A stretch of DNA of 64,000 nt from Kitasatospora humi (GCF_020907985.1 NZ_JAJJPA010000039.1:1-64000), one strand, 5' to 3'; positions 7,274 through 16,024 are shown, counted from the first letter of the stretch. Program-made: numbers and translations. The notes: generated by a model from the sequence alone, not told the origin.

Positions 7274-10252
7274 ATGGAGCTTCAGGTAACGCCGCACAAT
7301 GCCGTGCTGCGCTTCCAGGTGCTCGGACCCGTCCAGGCATGGCGTGACGGGCAGTCACTCGCACTTGGTTCACCGCAGCAGCAGGCCGTGCTCAGCACAT
7401 TGCTGCTGCACCGTGGTCGACCCGTCACCACTCAAGAGTTGGTGGACGGCCTCTGGGGCGACCGCCCGCCGCCGCAGGCGGTGGCTGCTCTACGCACGTA
7501 CATCTCCCGCTTGCGAACCGTCATCGAGCCTGGACGAGAGGCACGGACCCCCGCGCGGCTACTGGTTTCAGTGCGAGACGGCTACGCCTTGCACATTCCG
7601 GACGAGTCGCTCGATCTAGCGGTCTTCGAGTCGCTGCTCGCCGAGGCGGCTCTTGGCCGTCAGGAAGGCAGCCTGGAGAAAGCTCACCAACTGCTGAACT
7701 CCGCAGTCGCACTGTGGAGTGGCCAACCACTGGCCGGCCTCCCTGGCCCGTACGCAGATGCCCAGCGGCAGAGCCTGATAGAGCTCCACATAGCAGCCCG
7801 AGAGGAGCGCTGCGCGGTTGCACTTGAGATCGGGTTGCACGCCGAGATCGTCTCGGAACTGAACCACCTCACCTCGGAGCATCCACTGCGTGAGCGCCTG
7901 CGGGAGCTGCTCATGCTGGCGCTGTACCGCGGCGGCCGGCAGGCTGATGCGCTCAACGTTTATTCGGCAACCCGGAAGCTACTGATCGACGAGCTCGGCG
8001 TGGAGCCCGGCGCCGGTTTGGCCGCTATGCACTCGCGGATCCTCTCGGCCGATCCGACACTGATGAATTCACTTGGGGAGTCGCGAATTCCGGTCAGTGA
8101 CTCCGCAGCAGTTGCAACCCCCACCCCACCAGCCCAGCTGCCCGCTGACGTCTCCGACTTCAGTGGACGAACCGCGCTTGTCTCGGATCTACGCGCGCTG
8201 CTACAAGGCGCCTCCGGCCAGGCGGTCGTGGTGACTTCGCTGGCAGGCATCGGAGGCGTCGGCAAGACCACTCTGGCCGTTCACGTCGCCCACAGCGTGC
8301 GCTCCGAGTTCCCAGACGGGCAGCTCTACGTGGACCTCCGTGGGGTCAGTGCGACCCCTGCCGACCCCGCCGTCGTCCTGGGCGACTTCCTCTTCGCCCT
8401 CGGCACGACCGAACCCCCGGAGTCCTTCGAGCAGCGCGTCGCGCTCTACCGCTCGACACTGGCTGACCGGCGCATGCTGATCATGCTCGACAACGCCCAT
8501 GACGTTCAGCAGGTCACCCCGCTGATCCCCGGTGTAGCCGGGTGCGCGGTGCTGGTCACCAGCCGTTCCCGACTGGCCGGCATCCCGGGCGCCCACCTGT
8601 TCGACGTCGAGGAGCTCACCCCCGAGGAGGCGCTTCAGCTCTTCGGCGCAATCGCCGGGCAGCACCGGGTGGAGGCCGAGCCCGACGCAGCCATGGCCGT
8701 GGTCACCTCGTGCGGGTTCCTGCCACTCGCGGTCCGTATCGCGGCCGCCCGACTGGCCAGCCGCCCGCGCTGGACTGTCGCGGATCTCGCTCGACGGTTA
8801 GCTGACCAGCGGCGCCGCCTGGACGAGTTGCAACTGGGCAACCTCGCGGTCGAAACCACTCTGGGTCTCGGCTACGGGCAGCTCAGCCCTGCCGAGGCGC
8901 GCGCCTTCCGCCTGCTCGCCCTGGTGGACTGCCCCGATCTGCCGCTCTCCGCCGTTGCCGCGCTGCTCGGCACCTCCGAGGACGAGGCCGAGGAGATCGC
9001 CGAGGCGCTGGTTGAAGCGAACATGCTGGAGTGCTTCACCCCTGGGCGCTACCGGTACCACGACCTGCTGCGGCTGTTCGCGCAGAAGCAGCGGGAGAAG
9101 TTCCCCGATCTGGCGGGGACTCAGGCGGCGCTGCTGCGGCTGCTCGCATTGCTAGTGTCAACGGTGCGCAACGCCGCACAGGTTCTGGAGCCGGATGATC
9201 TGCCGATCGAATTGCTGCAACCTTCCCTGCATCCCGGCGAGCGCCTGTCGAGTGCAGACTCAGCCCGCGCCTGGCTGAGGACCGAACTCGCGCTCATGCT
9301 TAGCGCCATCGACGGCTCCTTCGAGGGTTCACCGGAGCTGCTGCGTACCGCAGTGGACCTCCTGATGACACTCAACACGTTGGTCGAGGAGCCGAACCAC
9401 GCGGCGCGGATCCGGCGGACACTGGCAGCAGCCAACAGCGCGGCAGCCGAATGCTCCGACAACGCGGCGCTCGCCCGTGTGCGTTACTCCCTCGCCTTCT
9501 TCGCCTACATGACGGGCGACTACAAGGAGGCCGAACAGTCCTTCCGAGAGTGTCTTGCGCTGCTTGACGATGAGACCCATGGCATCCGCTCAGCTGCCAG
9601 CAGCGCGCTCGGCACTGTCCTGACAGCCAGTCGGCCCGCCGAGGCGCTCCCATTCCTGACTGATGCCCGTGACCTCTCAAATGCGCTGGCGGCGAATGGG
9701 AGCTCGGCACGTATCCAAGGCAACATCGCCCGCGTACACCTGATGCTCGGCCAGGAAGGCGCCGCCGTCGACTCGGCACGTGCCGCTGTAATACTGGCAC
9801 GTGAGTCCGGAACCGCGCCGGCGCTCGCCGACACGCTGTACCAGCTTGGCGTGGTGCTCCGGGCCACCGGCTCGCCGGCCGAGGCCGCGCAGCACCTGGG
9901 TGAGGCTTACCGGCTGTACCAGGGCCAGCAGCAACGACTGCGCGAGGGACTCTCGCTCGCTCGCCTTGCCGACTGCCTGCTGGCCGATCAGCAGGTAGCG
10001 GAGGCCGCGGCGGCTGCTGAGGAAGCCCTGAAGATCGCTCAGGAGCTGGACTCCGCCGCCTACTGCCAAGGCCTGGCCAACGCCGCCCTGGGCGAGGCCC
10101 TCCTGCGCCTGGGCCACCCGTCCCGGGGGCTGGCGTGCCTCACCGAGGCCTACGAGGTGTTCACGCGGCTCGGTGTGCCCGAGGGCCAAGCAGTCCGGGT
10201 CCTCATTGACGAGCAGCACACCGAGCCTCCTTCTTCCTCCGCAGCGCCGTAG
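7274..10252 (+). CDS. SARP-family regulator with NB-ARC ATPase and TPR domains (AfsR-like architecture)
   Basis: A 992-residue regulator. Residues about 13-90 are the OmpR-type winged helix of SARPs (LRFQVLGPVQAW, then LWGDRPPPQAVAALRTYISR), about 98-240 the bacterial transcriptional activation domain (ending in YRGGRQADALNVYSATRKLL), about 300-560 an NB-ARC ATPase with Walker A GIGGVGKTTLA and Walker B RRMLIMLDNA, and from about 640 TPR-like helical repeats (YMTGDYKEAEQSFRECLALL). The ATG at 7274 has GGGGG 5 bases upstream; longer GTG/ATG starts lack this. Codon 509 (8798-8800) is TTA, the only one I see in the gene, so its translation should need the bldA tRNA. AfsR-type proteins activate secondary metabolism or development; the TPR part may sense a peptide or protein. 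No biosynthetic cluster adjoins it. Confidence 0.93.
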   Translation: MELQVTPHNAVLRFQVLGPVQAWRDGQSLALGSPQQQAVLSTLLLHRGRPVTTQELVDGLWGDRPPPQAVAALRTYISRLRTVIEPGREARTPARLLVSVRDGYALHIPDESLDLAVFESLLAEAALGRQEGSLEKAHQLLNSAVALWSGQPLAGLPGPYADAQRQSLIELHIAAREERCAVALEIGLHAEIVSELNHLTSEHPLRERLRELLMLALYRGGRQADALNVYSATRKLLIDELGVEPGAGLAAMHSRILSADPTLMNSLGESRIPVSDSAAVATPTPPAQLPADVSDFSGRTALVSDLRALLQGASGQAVVVTSLAGIGGVGKTTLAVHVAHSVRSEFPDGQLYVDLRGVSATPADPAVVLGDFLFALGTTEPPESFEQRVALYRSTLADRRMLIMLDNAHDVQQVTPLIPGVAGCAVLVTSRSRLAGIPGAHLFDVEELTPEEALQLFGAIAGQHRVEAEPDAAMAVVTSCGFLPLAVRIAAARLASRPRWTVADLARRLADQRRRLDELQLGNLAVETTLGLGYGQLSPAEARAFRLLALVDCPDLPLSAVAALLGTSEDEAEEIAEALVEANMLECFTPGRYRYHDLLRLFAQKQREKFPDLAGTQAALLRLLALLVSTVRNAAQVLEPDDLPIELLQPSLHPGERLSSADSARAWLRTELALMLSAIDGSFEGSPELLRTAVDLLMTLNTLVEEPNHAARIRRTLAAANSAAAECSDNAALARVRYSLAFFAYMTGDYKEAEQSFRECLALLDDETHGIRSAASSALGTVLTASRPAEALPFLTDARDLSNALAANGSSARIQGNIARVHLMLGQEGAAVDSARAAVILARESGTAPALADTLYQLGVVLRATGSPAEAAQHLGEAYRLYQGQQQRLREGLSLARLADCLLADQQVAEAAAAAEEALKIAQELDSAAYCQGLANAALGEALLRLGHPSRGLACLTEAYEVFTRLGVPEGQAVRVLIDEQHTEPPSSSAAP

Positions 10253-10799
10253 CCACCAGGGTGTCCCCCGACGGAGCCCCCGCGCTCCGCCCTCCCCCGA
10301 TTCCCTGGTGCTCCCCCGGTCCCCCCTGGGAAGCGCTGTTCCCCCCGATGAGTGGAGCCCCCGCAGCCCCCCGGCTGCGGGAGCACCTCTCCGCGCTTCC
10401 CCGGCGCTGAGAAGACTCTGACACTCGGGGATTGACGTTCAATAAACGACGGCGGCAACCCGTTCGGTCAGGCGTGCGGGGCGCGTGAGCAGGGGCGCAC
10501 CACCCTGATCGCCCCGGTGTGCTACCGCGAGCAGGCCCGATGAGCCGTCCGGGTGGCCGCAATGCAACCCGAAAGGGGGGATCAGCCACGGATTGGCCGG
10601 AAACGGCCTCCATCACCGGGTGATCACGCATATTCTCAAAGGCCAGGTGGCACGCGCGGGCGTCAATACACAGGTGGCACGCGCGAGTGCCCCGTGCCCC
10701 GAGCAGGTGAGGACCGTTCGAGCGGGGCCAGCTGAGCAGGGACGGAGCGGGCGAAGGTCGGAGAGACGGGTGCGGCGGCGGAAAGGTGCCTCTCGAATC
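10253..10799. other. 547-base gap between SARP and methyltransferase genes
   Basis: No gene with coding character is seen. The segment holds a C/T-rich stretch just after the SARP stop, a possible promoter around 10432-10455 (TTGACG followed by an AT-rich TTCAATAAAC), and the 15-base direct repeats at 10644 and 10671. Confidence 0.5.
10644..10685 (+). repeat. Two 15-base direct repeats upstream of a methyltransferase gene
   Basis: CAGGTGGCACGCGCG occurs at 10644-10658 and again at 10671-10685, a period of 27 bases. It lies 115-156 bases before the downstream start codon. Direct repeats at near-integral helical turns are typical of activator sites, including SARP boxes, though SARP boxes usually have 11- or 22-base periods. 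Confidence 0.5.
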
Positions 10800-11540
10800 G
10801 TGACGACGGGACAGATATCGGATCCGGCCCGGGGTGTGGCGCGGCCTGGGCCCATGCGCCGCAGTGCTGCGCGCGCGCTGCAGGCGGTGGCCTTCGACGC
10901 GATCGGTACCCGGTACGGCGAGGCGTTCCCGGCCAAGAACGGCCAGCTCGCGGCGGGCCGTCGGCTGCTCGACGAGTTGGCGCCCGGCGACCGGGTGCTG
11001 GACATCGGCTGCGGCACCGGCGACCCGACCGTCCGCCAGCTCGCCGAGGCCGGCATGGCGGTGACCGCGATCGACCTGAGCGACGGCATGCTCTCGCTGG
11101 CTCGCCGCACCCTGCCCGGTGCCGCCGCCTACCACCGGATGGACCTGTACGACCTGTCCACCGACCGGGCCGAGAGCGCCTGGGGCGTGCCCGAGCTCGG
11201 GCCGGCCGGGGCGCGGAGCTTCGCGGCGGCCACCGCCTTCTTCTCGCTGATCATGCTGCCGCAGCAGGAGATAAGGGTGGCGCTCGGCCGGATCCGCAAG
11301 CTGCTGCGGCCGGGCGGCCTGCTGGTGCTGGGGTTGGTGGAGGCGGATCTGGACGACTGTCCGATGGTCTTCCTGGACCAGCAGCTGCGGATCAGCGGGT
11401 TCCTGCGCGAGGAGCTGGCCACGGCGCTGCACCGGGTGGGTTTCACCGTGGAGCAGCTGAACGGACGGCCGTACGCGCCGGCCTGCACCGCGCTGCCCCC
11501 GGAGGAGCAGCTCTTCCTGCACTGTCGACGGACCAACTGA
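10800..11540 (+). CDS. Class I SAM-dependent methyltransferase
   Basis: A 246-residue methyltransferase. The SAM-binding motif I is RVLDIGCGTGDPTVRQLAE; the following acidic loop is VTAIDLSDGMLSLAR, and motif IV/V regions are ATAFFSLIMLPQQEI and LLRPGGLLVLGLVE. The start is uncertain: the GTG at 10800 has GAAAGG 13 bases upstream, an ATG at 10854 and a GTG at 10770 are alternatives. The substrate is not evident; the pattern of an acceptor-recognition region with FLREELATALHRVGFTVEQL near the C-terminus is common to small-molecule methyltransferases. Confidence 0.85.
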   Translation: MTTGQISDPARGVARPGPMRRSAARALQAVAFDAIGTRYGEAFPAKNGQLAAGRRLLDELAPGDRVLDIGCGTGDPTVRQLAEAGMAVTAIDLSDGMLSLARRTLPGAAAYHRMDLYDLSTDRAESAWGVPELGPAGARSFAAATAFFSLIMLPQQEIRVALGRIRKLLRPGGLLVLGLVEADLDDCPMVFLDQQLRISGFLREELATALHRVGFTVEQLNGRPYAPACTALPPEEQLFLHCRRTN

Positions 11541-11580
11541 GCCACTCCGAGCAGCACCTGGCACCCAGCACGCGACAGAC

Positions 11581-11638
11581 CGCCAACGTCACCCACGCCA
11601 CCAACGTCAGCCACGCCACCCACGCCACCACCGTCACC
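11581..11638 (+). repeat. Degenerate CCACGCCACC-type repeats before the phosphatase gene
   Basis: Tandem degenerate repeats built from CCAACGTCA, CCACGCCACC and similar words occupy the 58 bases just before the start of the GAF-phosphatase gene. They are G-poor on this strand. The same low-complexity style continues into the Pro/Ala/Thr-rich N-terminus of the protein, suggesting local slippage expansion. Confidence 0.5.
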
Positions 11639-11661
11639 CCGACCAGTAAGAACAGGCAGCC

Positions 11662-13653
11662 GTGCTCGACCTTCCCTCCCCCCAGGCCGGCCGCTCCCCC
11701 GCCGTCCCGACCCAGCGTCACCCACCACCCGTCGCCGGCCTGCCCGCCGCCCCTGCCGGGACCGCACCCGACACGACGGCCACTCCCGCCACGACCGCAC
11801 CCGCCACGACCGCCCCCGACCCCGCAGCGACCGCACCCGTCCCCGCCGCCCCTGCCGTCCCCGCCGTGCCCACCGGGATCGCACCCGACGCCTCCCAGCA
11901 CCTACGGGTCCGGCAGGCGCTCACCGAGCGGCTGGCCTATCTGAACAACGCCACCCGGCAGATCACCACCAGCCTGGATCCGGCGGCCACGGTCCGCAGC
12001 CTGACCGGGGCCCTGGTCCCGTCGCTGGCCGACGCCGCGCTGGTGCACCTGTGCAGCTGGCGTCCCGACCCGGTGCGGGACCGGGAGCGCGAGGAGCCCC
12101 CGGAGCTGTCGCTGCACCGGGCCGTGGGGACCCGGTTGGGCGTCGGCAAGCCCGCGGTGGCGGTGCGGCCGGGTGGTGCGCTGGAGCGCCTGATGCGCGG
12201 CGAGACGGTGCCCGTTCCGGTGGTGCTGGGCAGCGCCGAGGGCGAGGAGCTGCGGCCTGCGCTGACCGAGCTGTACGGCGCCCGGTCGCTCGCCGCCCTG
12301 CCGCGCGGCACCGCCCTGCTCGCGCTGCCGCTGCAGGGCCGGGCGGCCGGAAAGGCGACCCAGCCACGGACCAGGAGGGCCGCCACCCCCGACCCGGAGT
12401 CGCTGCTCGGCGTGCTGGTGCTGCTCCGCCGGCCGGTGGCACCCGGCAAGGAGCCGGCCCGGTTCGATCCGACGGACACCCAGACGGCCGCCCACCTCGC
12501 CACCGTGGCGGGCCTGGCGGTGGACACCGCGCACCGCTACACCCGCGAGTCGGAGATCGCCGACGGCTTGCAGCGCAGCATGCTCCCGACCCATCTGCCG
12601 CAGCCGCACGGCGTCCGGCTGGCGCACCGGTACCTGCCGGGCGAGAGCGAGGCGCAGGTGGGCGGCGACTGGTACGACGCGATCCCGCTGCCCGGCAACC
12701 GGGTGGCGTTGATCGTCGGCGACGTGATGGGCCATTCACTGACCTCGGCCGCGATCATGGGGCAGCTGCGGACCAGTGCGCAGACGCTGGCGGCGCTGGA
12801 CCTGCCGCCGCACGAGGTGCTCTACCACCTGGACGAGCAGGCGCAGCGGCTGGGCCGCGAGGAGCATCTGGCCACCTGTGTCTTCGCGGTCTACGACCCG
12901 ATCGCCAACCGGATCGTGGTGGCCAACGCGGGGCACATGCCGCCTGCGCTGATCCATCCGGACGGCCGGGCCGAGCTGCTGGAGAACCTGCCGGCGGGCG
13001 CGCCGATCGGGGTGGGCGGGGTGGACTTCGCCTCCGCGGAGCTGGACGCACCGCCCGGCTCGGCGCTGCTGCTGTTCACCGACGGACTGGTGGAGAACCC
13101 GCGCCGGCCGATCAGCACCGGCCTGGAACGGCTGCGCCGACGGCTCTCCGCCACCCATCACCACTCCCCCGAGCAGATCTGCCAGGAGGCGCTGCGGATC
13201 CTGCCGCAGGCCGAACGGGCCGATGACATCGCACTGCTGGCGGCGGCCTTCGACGGGATCCCGGCGGAGGACGTGGCCTACTGGTACCTCCAGCCGCGCA
13301 ATGAGACGCCCGGGCGGGCCCGCCGGCTGGCCGGTCACGCGCTGCGCCGCTGGGGCTTGGAGGAGCTGGCGGAGAGCACCGAGCTGATGGTCAGTGAGCT
13401 GGTGACCAACGCGGTGCAGCACGCCAAGAAACCGGTGACGCTGCGGTTGGTCCGCACCTCGGTGCTGCGCTGCGAGGTGGGGGACGACAGCCCGGCGCTG
13501 CCGCGTCGGCGGCGGCCCGGACCGCACGACGAGCGCGGGCGGGGCCTGGAGTTGGTGGCCAAGTGCGCGGACGGCTGGGGGGCAACCCGGTTGGGCGGTG
13601 GCAAGGTGGTCTGGTTCGAGCAGCGGTTGCCGTTCCGCCTGAAGCGCGGCTGA
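11662..13653 (+). CDS. PP2C/SpoIIE-family phosphatase with GAF and HATPase_c domains
   Basis: A 663-residue regulator of the RsbU type. Residues 1-75 are low-complexity Pro/Ala/Thr-rich. A GAF-like sensor lies at about 85-285 (RQALTERLAYLNNATRQITT start). The SpoIIE phosphatase spans about 300-530: LQRSMLPTHLPQ, then GGDWYDAIPLPGNRVALIVG with the metal-binding Asp, DVMGHSLTSAA, LLLFTDGLVE and ERADDIALLA. The C-terminus (about 545-660) is an HATPase_c anti-sigma kinase-like domain with ELMVSELVTNAVQHAKKPV (N box) and RGRGLELVAKCADGWG (G box). It should dephosphorylate an anti-anti-sigma factor while the kinase-like part phosphorylates or binds one, placing it in stress or developmental partner switching. 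GTG start with a weak AGG site. A strong hairpin includes the stop codon. Confidence 0.93.
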   Translation: MLDLPSPQAGRSPAVPTQRHPPPVAGLPAAPAGTAPDTTATPATTAPATTAPDPAATAPVPAAPAVPAVPTGIAPDASQHLRVRQALTERLAYLNNATRQITTSLDPAATVRSLTGALVPSLADAALVHLCSWRPDPVRDREREEPPELSLHRAVGTRLGVGKPAVAVRPGGALERLMRGETVPVPVVLGSAEGEELRPALTELYGARSLAALPRGTALLALPLQGRAAGKATQPRTRRAATPDPESLLGVLVLLRRPVAPGKEPARFDPTDTQTAAHLATVAGLAVDTAHRYTRESEIADGLQRSMLPTHLPQPHGVRLAHRYLPGESEAQVGGDWYDAIPLPGNRVALIVGDVMGHSLTSAAIMGQLRTSAQTLAALDLPPHEVLYHLDEQAQRLGREEHLATCVFAVYDPIANRIVVANAGHMPPALIHPDGRAELLENLPAGAPIGVGGVDFASAELDAPPGSALLLFTDGLVENPRRPISTGLERLRRRLSATHHHSPEQICQEALRILPQAERADDIALLAAAFDGIPAEDVAYWYLQPRNETPGRARRLAGHALRRWGLEELAESTELMVSELVTNAVQHAKKPVTLRLVRTSVLRCEVGDDSPALPRRRRPGPHDERGRGLELVAKCADGWGATRLGGGKVVWFEQRLPFRLKRG

Positions 13654-13681
13654 CGGGCCGCCGACAAGACGGCCCGTCAGC
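13649..13681 (+). terminator. Strong hairpin terminator of the phosphatase gene
   Basis: GCTGACGGGCCG pairs perfectly with CGGCCCGTCAGC (12 base pairs, 9-base loop). The stop codon of the phosphatase gene lies inside the left arm. Confidence 0.75.
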
Positions 13682-13839
13682 CGGCAGTCAGCACGCGAAA
13701 AATTCAGCGGCGCAGCTTTCGCCCATCGAGCGGCGCCGCCTTCGCCACTTCAGCGGTGCCGCTTTCGCCACAGCGGGTGCGGCACCATCCGCGGGCCCAG
13801 GCGAATTGTCACCCGAACTGTCACCCGAACAGCGGTTTG

Positions 13840-14790
13840 CTAAGGGTTCACGATCCGCACCGGCAGATCGCAAAGCACACTCCGCAGCGAGTCGGCGAAC
13901 CGGTCGTACTCGGCGGCCCGGGCCGAGCCCGGGCGGGTGGCCAGGCCGATCCGCCGGCCGGGCGCCGGGTCGGCGAACCGGACGGCGGCCAGCCGGTCGG
14001 CCCGCCCCGCCTCCACCTCCAGGGCGGTCGCGGGCAGCAGGGTCACCCCCAGGCCGCCGGCCACCAGCTGCACCAGGGTGGAGAGCCCGGCGGCCCGGGT
14101 GGAGCCGCCCGAGGGTTCCGCCCCGACCTCCCGGCACAGGTCGAGCGCCTGGTCCCGCAGGCAGTGCCCCTCCTCCAGCAGCAGCACCTCGAGGTCGAGC
14201 AGCGCGTCCCTGGGCACGTCGGTGCGCCCGGCCAGTTGGTGGTCAGGCGGAGTGAGCAGCACGAAGTCCTCGTCGAACAGCGGGATGTCCCGGGTCGGCG
14301 TGGTGCCGCCGGCCGGCAGGGCGAGCAGCAGCACGTCGAGCCGGCCGGCCGCCAGGCCGTCCAGCAGCGAGGGGGTGCGCTCCTCGTGCACGTGCAGGTC
14401 CAGGTCCGGGTAGCTCTCCCGGACCAGCCGCAGCACGGTGGGCAGCAGGTAGGGCGCGACGGTCGGGATCACCCCGAGGTGCAGCGGGCCGGTGAACGGC
14501 AGCCGGGCGGCCTCGACCTCCTCGGTGAGGCTGTTCAGCGCGGCCAGGGCCCGGCGCGCGTGGGCGGCCACCCGCTCCCCCAGTGGAGTGATGATGACTT
14601 TCCGTGTCGTACGCTCCACCAGCTGGGCGCCGAGCGCCTCCTCCAGGGCGGCCAGTGCTCCGGAGAGGGCCGGCTGACTGGTGCCGATGGCGTTGGCGGC
14701 CGCTCTGAAGTGCAGGTGTTCGGCCACGGCCACGAAGGCGCGCAGCTGGGCGACGCTGGGGGTGCGGGGTCTCTGCGAGGGGGTATTGAT
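13840..14790 (-). CDS. oxyR: LysR-family peroxide-responsive regulator OxyR
   Basis: A LysR regulator divergent from ahpC-ahpD, the actinobacterial oxyR arrangement. The winged helix reads SVAQLRAFVAVAEHLHFRAA then GTSQPALSGALAALEEALGA, with RTTRKVIITPLGERVAAHAR after it. The effector domain carries EEGHCLRDQALDLC, matching the two redox cysteines of OxyR (peroxidatic Cys in GHCL). The start is odd: the first ATG/GTG/TTG in frame is GTG 14733, which cuts off the first helix, while the frame continues upstream without ATG, GTG or TTG to a stop at 14803-14805. GGAGAGAG sits just before an ATC codon at 14790, which I use as the tentative start (316 residues). OxyR should activate ahpCD when oxidised by peroxide. 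Confidence 0.9.
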   Translation of the reverse strand: MNTPSQRPRTPSVAQLRAFVAVAEHLHFRAAANAIGTSQPALSGALAALEEALGAQLVERTTRKVIITPLGERVAAHARRALAALNSLTEEVEAARLPFTGPLHLGVIPTVAPYLLPTVLRLVRESYPDLDLHVHEERTPSLLDGLAAGRLDVLLLALPAGGTTPTRDIPLFDEDFVLLTPPDHQLAGRTDVPRDALLDLEVLLLEEGHCLRDQALDLCREVGAEPSGGSTRAAGLSTLVQLVAGGLGVTLLPATALEVEAGRADRLAAVRFADPAPGRRIGLATRPGSARAAEYDRFADSLRSVLCDLPVRIVNP

Positions 14791-14825
14791 AGCTCTCTCC
14801 GATCAGATGCATCGAGTCTAGCTAT
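14789..14825. promoter_or_regulatory. oxyR-ahpC divergent control region
   Basis: An inverted repeat ATAGCT (14789-14794) / AGCTAT (14820-14825) lies in the 139-base gap between the divergent oxyR and ahpC starts, followed by further dyads such as CTGATCAG (14832-14839). OxyR binds extended AT-rich dyads in such gaps in other actinobacteria. Exact promoter boxes cannot be fixed by eye. Confidence 0.4.
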
Positions 14826-14929
14826 TTCCCTGATCAGTTGGGGCTATGGCATGTTTGATCACGTCTGGATTCCGAACCAGAGGCAATCCAGGCCTTCGAC
14901 CTCAGAATCCCGACCCAGGAGTCACGAGC

Positions 14930-15481
14930 ATGCTCACGATCGGTGACAAGTTCCCCGAGTTCAACCTCACCGCCTGCGTCGACCTGGACGCTGCCAAGGC
15001 CTTCGCCGAGATCGACCACAAGACCTACGAGGGCAAGTGGAAGATCGTCTTCTTCTGGCCCAAGGACTTCACCTTCGTCTGTCCGACCGAGATCGCGGCG
15101 TTCGGCAAGCTGAACGACGAGTTCGCCGACCGTGACGCGCAGGTCCTGGGCGTGTCCGGTGACTCGGAGTTCGTGCACCACGCCTGGCGCAAGAACCACG
15201 ACGACCTGCGCGACCTGCCGTTCCCGATGCTGGCCGACATCAAGCACGAGCTGATGCAGGCCTGCGGCGTGCAGGCCGAGGACGGCACCGCCCAGCGCGC
15301 CGTCTTCATCGTCGACCCGAACAACGAGATCCAGTTCGTCATGGTGACCGCCGGCTCGGTCGGCCGTAACCCGAAGGAGGTCCTGCGGGTGCTGGACGCC
15401 CTGCAGACCGACGAGCTGTGCCCCTGCAACTGGAACAAGGGCGACGACACCCTCGACGCCGCCTCGCTGCTGGCGGGCTGA
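14930..15481 (+). CDS. ahpC: Alkyl hydroperoxide reductase subunit C (peroxiredoxin)
   Basis: A 183-residue 2-Cys peroxiredoxin. The peroxidatic cysteine is in FFWPKDFTFVCPTEIAAFG and the resolving cysteine in DELCPCNWNKG near the C-terminus. The length and motifs match the mycobacterial/streptomycete AhpC that works with AhpD rather than AhpF. It reduces hydrogen peroxide, organic hydroperoxides and peroxynitrite in the cytoplasm. AGGAG 8 bases before the ATG. ahpD begins 5 bases after the stop, so both form one OxyR-controlled operon. Confidence 0.97.
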   Translation: MLTIGDKFPEFNLTACVDLDAAKAFAEIDHKTYEGKWKIVFFWPKDFTFVCPTEIAAFGKLNDEFADRDAQVLGVSGDSEFVHHAWRKNHDDLRDLPFPMLADIKHELMQACGVQAEDGTAQRAVFIVDPNNEIQFVMVTAGSVGRNPKEVLRVLDALQTDELCPCNWNKGDDTLDAASLLAG

Positions 15482-15486
15482 TCACC

Positions 15487-16017
15487 ATGGCGCTCGACGA
15501 ACTGAAGGCCGCGCTGCCCGACTACGCCAAGGACCTGAAGCTCAACCTGGGCTCGGTGATCGGCAACTCCGACCTGCCGCAGCAGCAGCTCTGGGGCACC
15601 GTGCTGGCGTGCGCGATGGCCACCGGCAGCAAGTCGGTGCTGGGCGAGCTGGAGCCGCAGGCCAAGGAGCTGCTGTCGGCCGAGGCGTACACCGCCGCCA
15701 AGGCGGCCGCCGCCGTGATGGCGATGAACAACGTCTACTACCGCACGCTGCACCTGCTCTCCGACAAGGAGTACGGCACGCTGCGGACCGGTCTGCGGAT
15801 GAACATCATCGGCAACCCGGGCGTTGAGAAGGTCGACTTCGAGCTGTGGAGCTTCGCGGTCTCCGCGATCAACGGCTGCGGCCAGTGCCTGGACTCGCAC
15901 GAGCAGGTGCTGCGCAAGGCCGGCGTCGAGCGCGAGGTCGTCCAGGCCGCGGCGAAGATCGCCGCGGTGGTGCAGGCGGTGGCGTCGGTGCTGGACGCCG
16001 AGGCCGCGATCGCCTGA
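15487..16017 (+). CDS. ahpD: Alkyl hydroperoxidase AhpD
   Basis: A 176-residue AhpD. It begins MALDELKAALPDYAKDLKLN and contains the catalytic motif INGCGQCLDSHEQVLRKAG (Cys-x-x-Cys-x-x-x-His) in the C-terminal half, plus LRMNIIGNPGVEKVDFELW. It is the electron carrier between lipoylated dihydrolipoamide succinyltransferase/Lpd and AhpC in mycobacteria and presumably here. Start is 5 bases after the ahpC stop with no independent strong ribosome site, implying coupled translation. Confidence 0.96.
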   Translation: MALDELKAALPDYAKDLKLNLGSVIGNSDLPQQQLWGTVLACAMATGSKSVLGELEPQAKELLSAEAYTAAKAAAAVMAMNNVYYRTLHLLSDKEYGTLRTGLRMNIIGNPGVEKVDFELWSFAVSAINGCGQCLDSHEQVLRKAGVEREVVQAAAKIAAVVQAVASVLDAEAAIA

Positions 16018-16024
16018 GGCGCCG

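Noticed and set aside
6835..13653. Secondary-metabolite gene cluster around the SARP regulator
   Set aside because: Neighbouring genes are a methyltransferase and a signalling phosphatase; no synthase, cyclase or RiPP enzyme is present.
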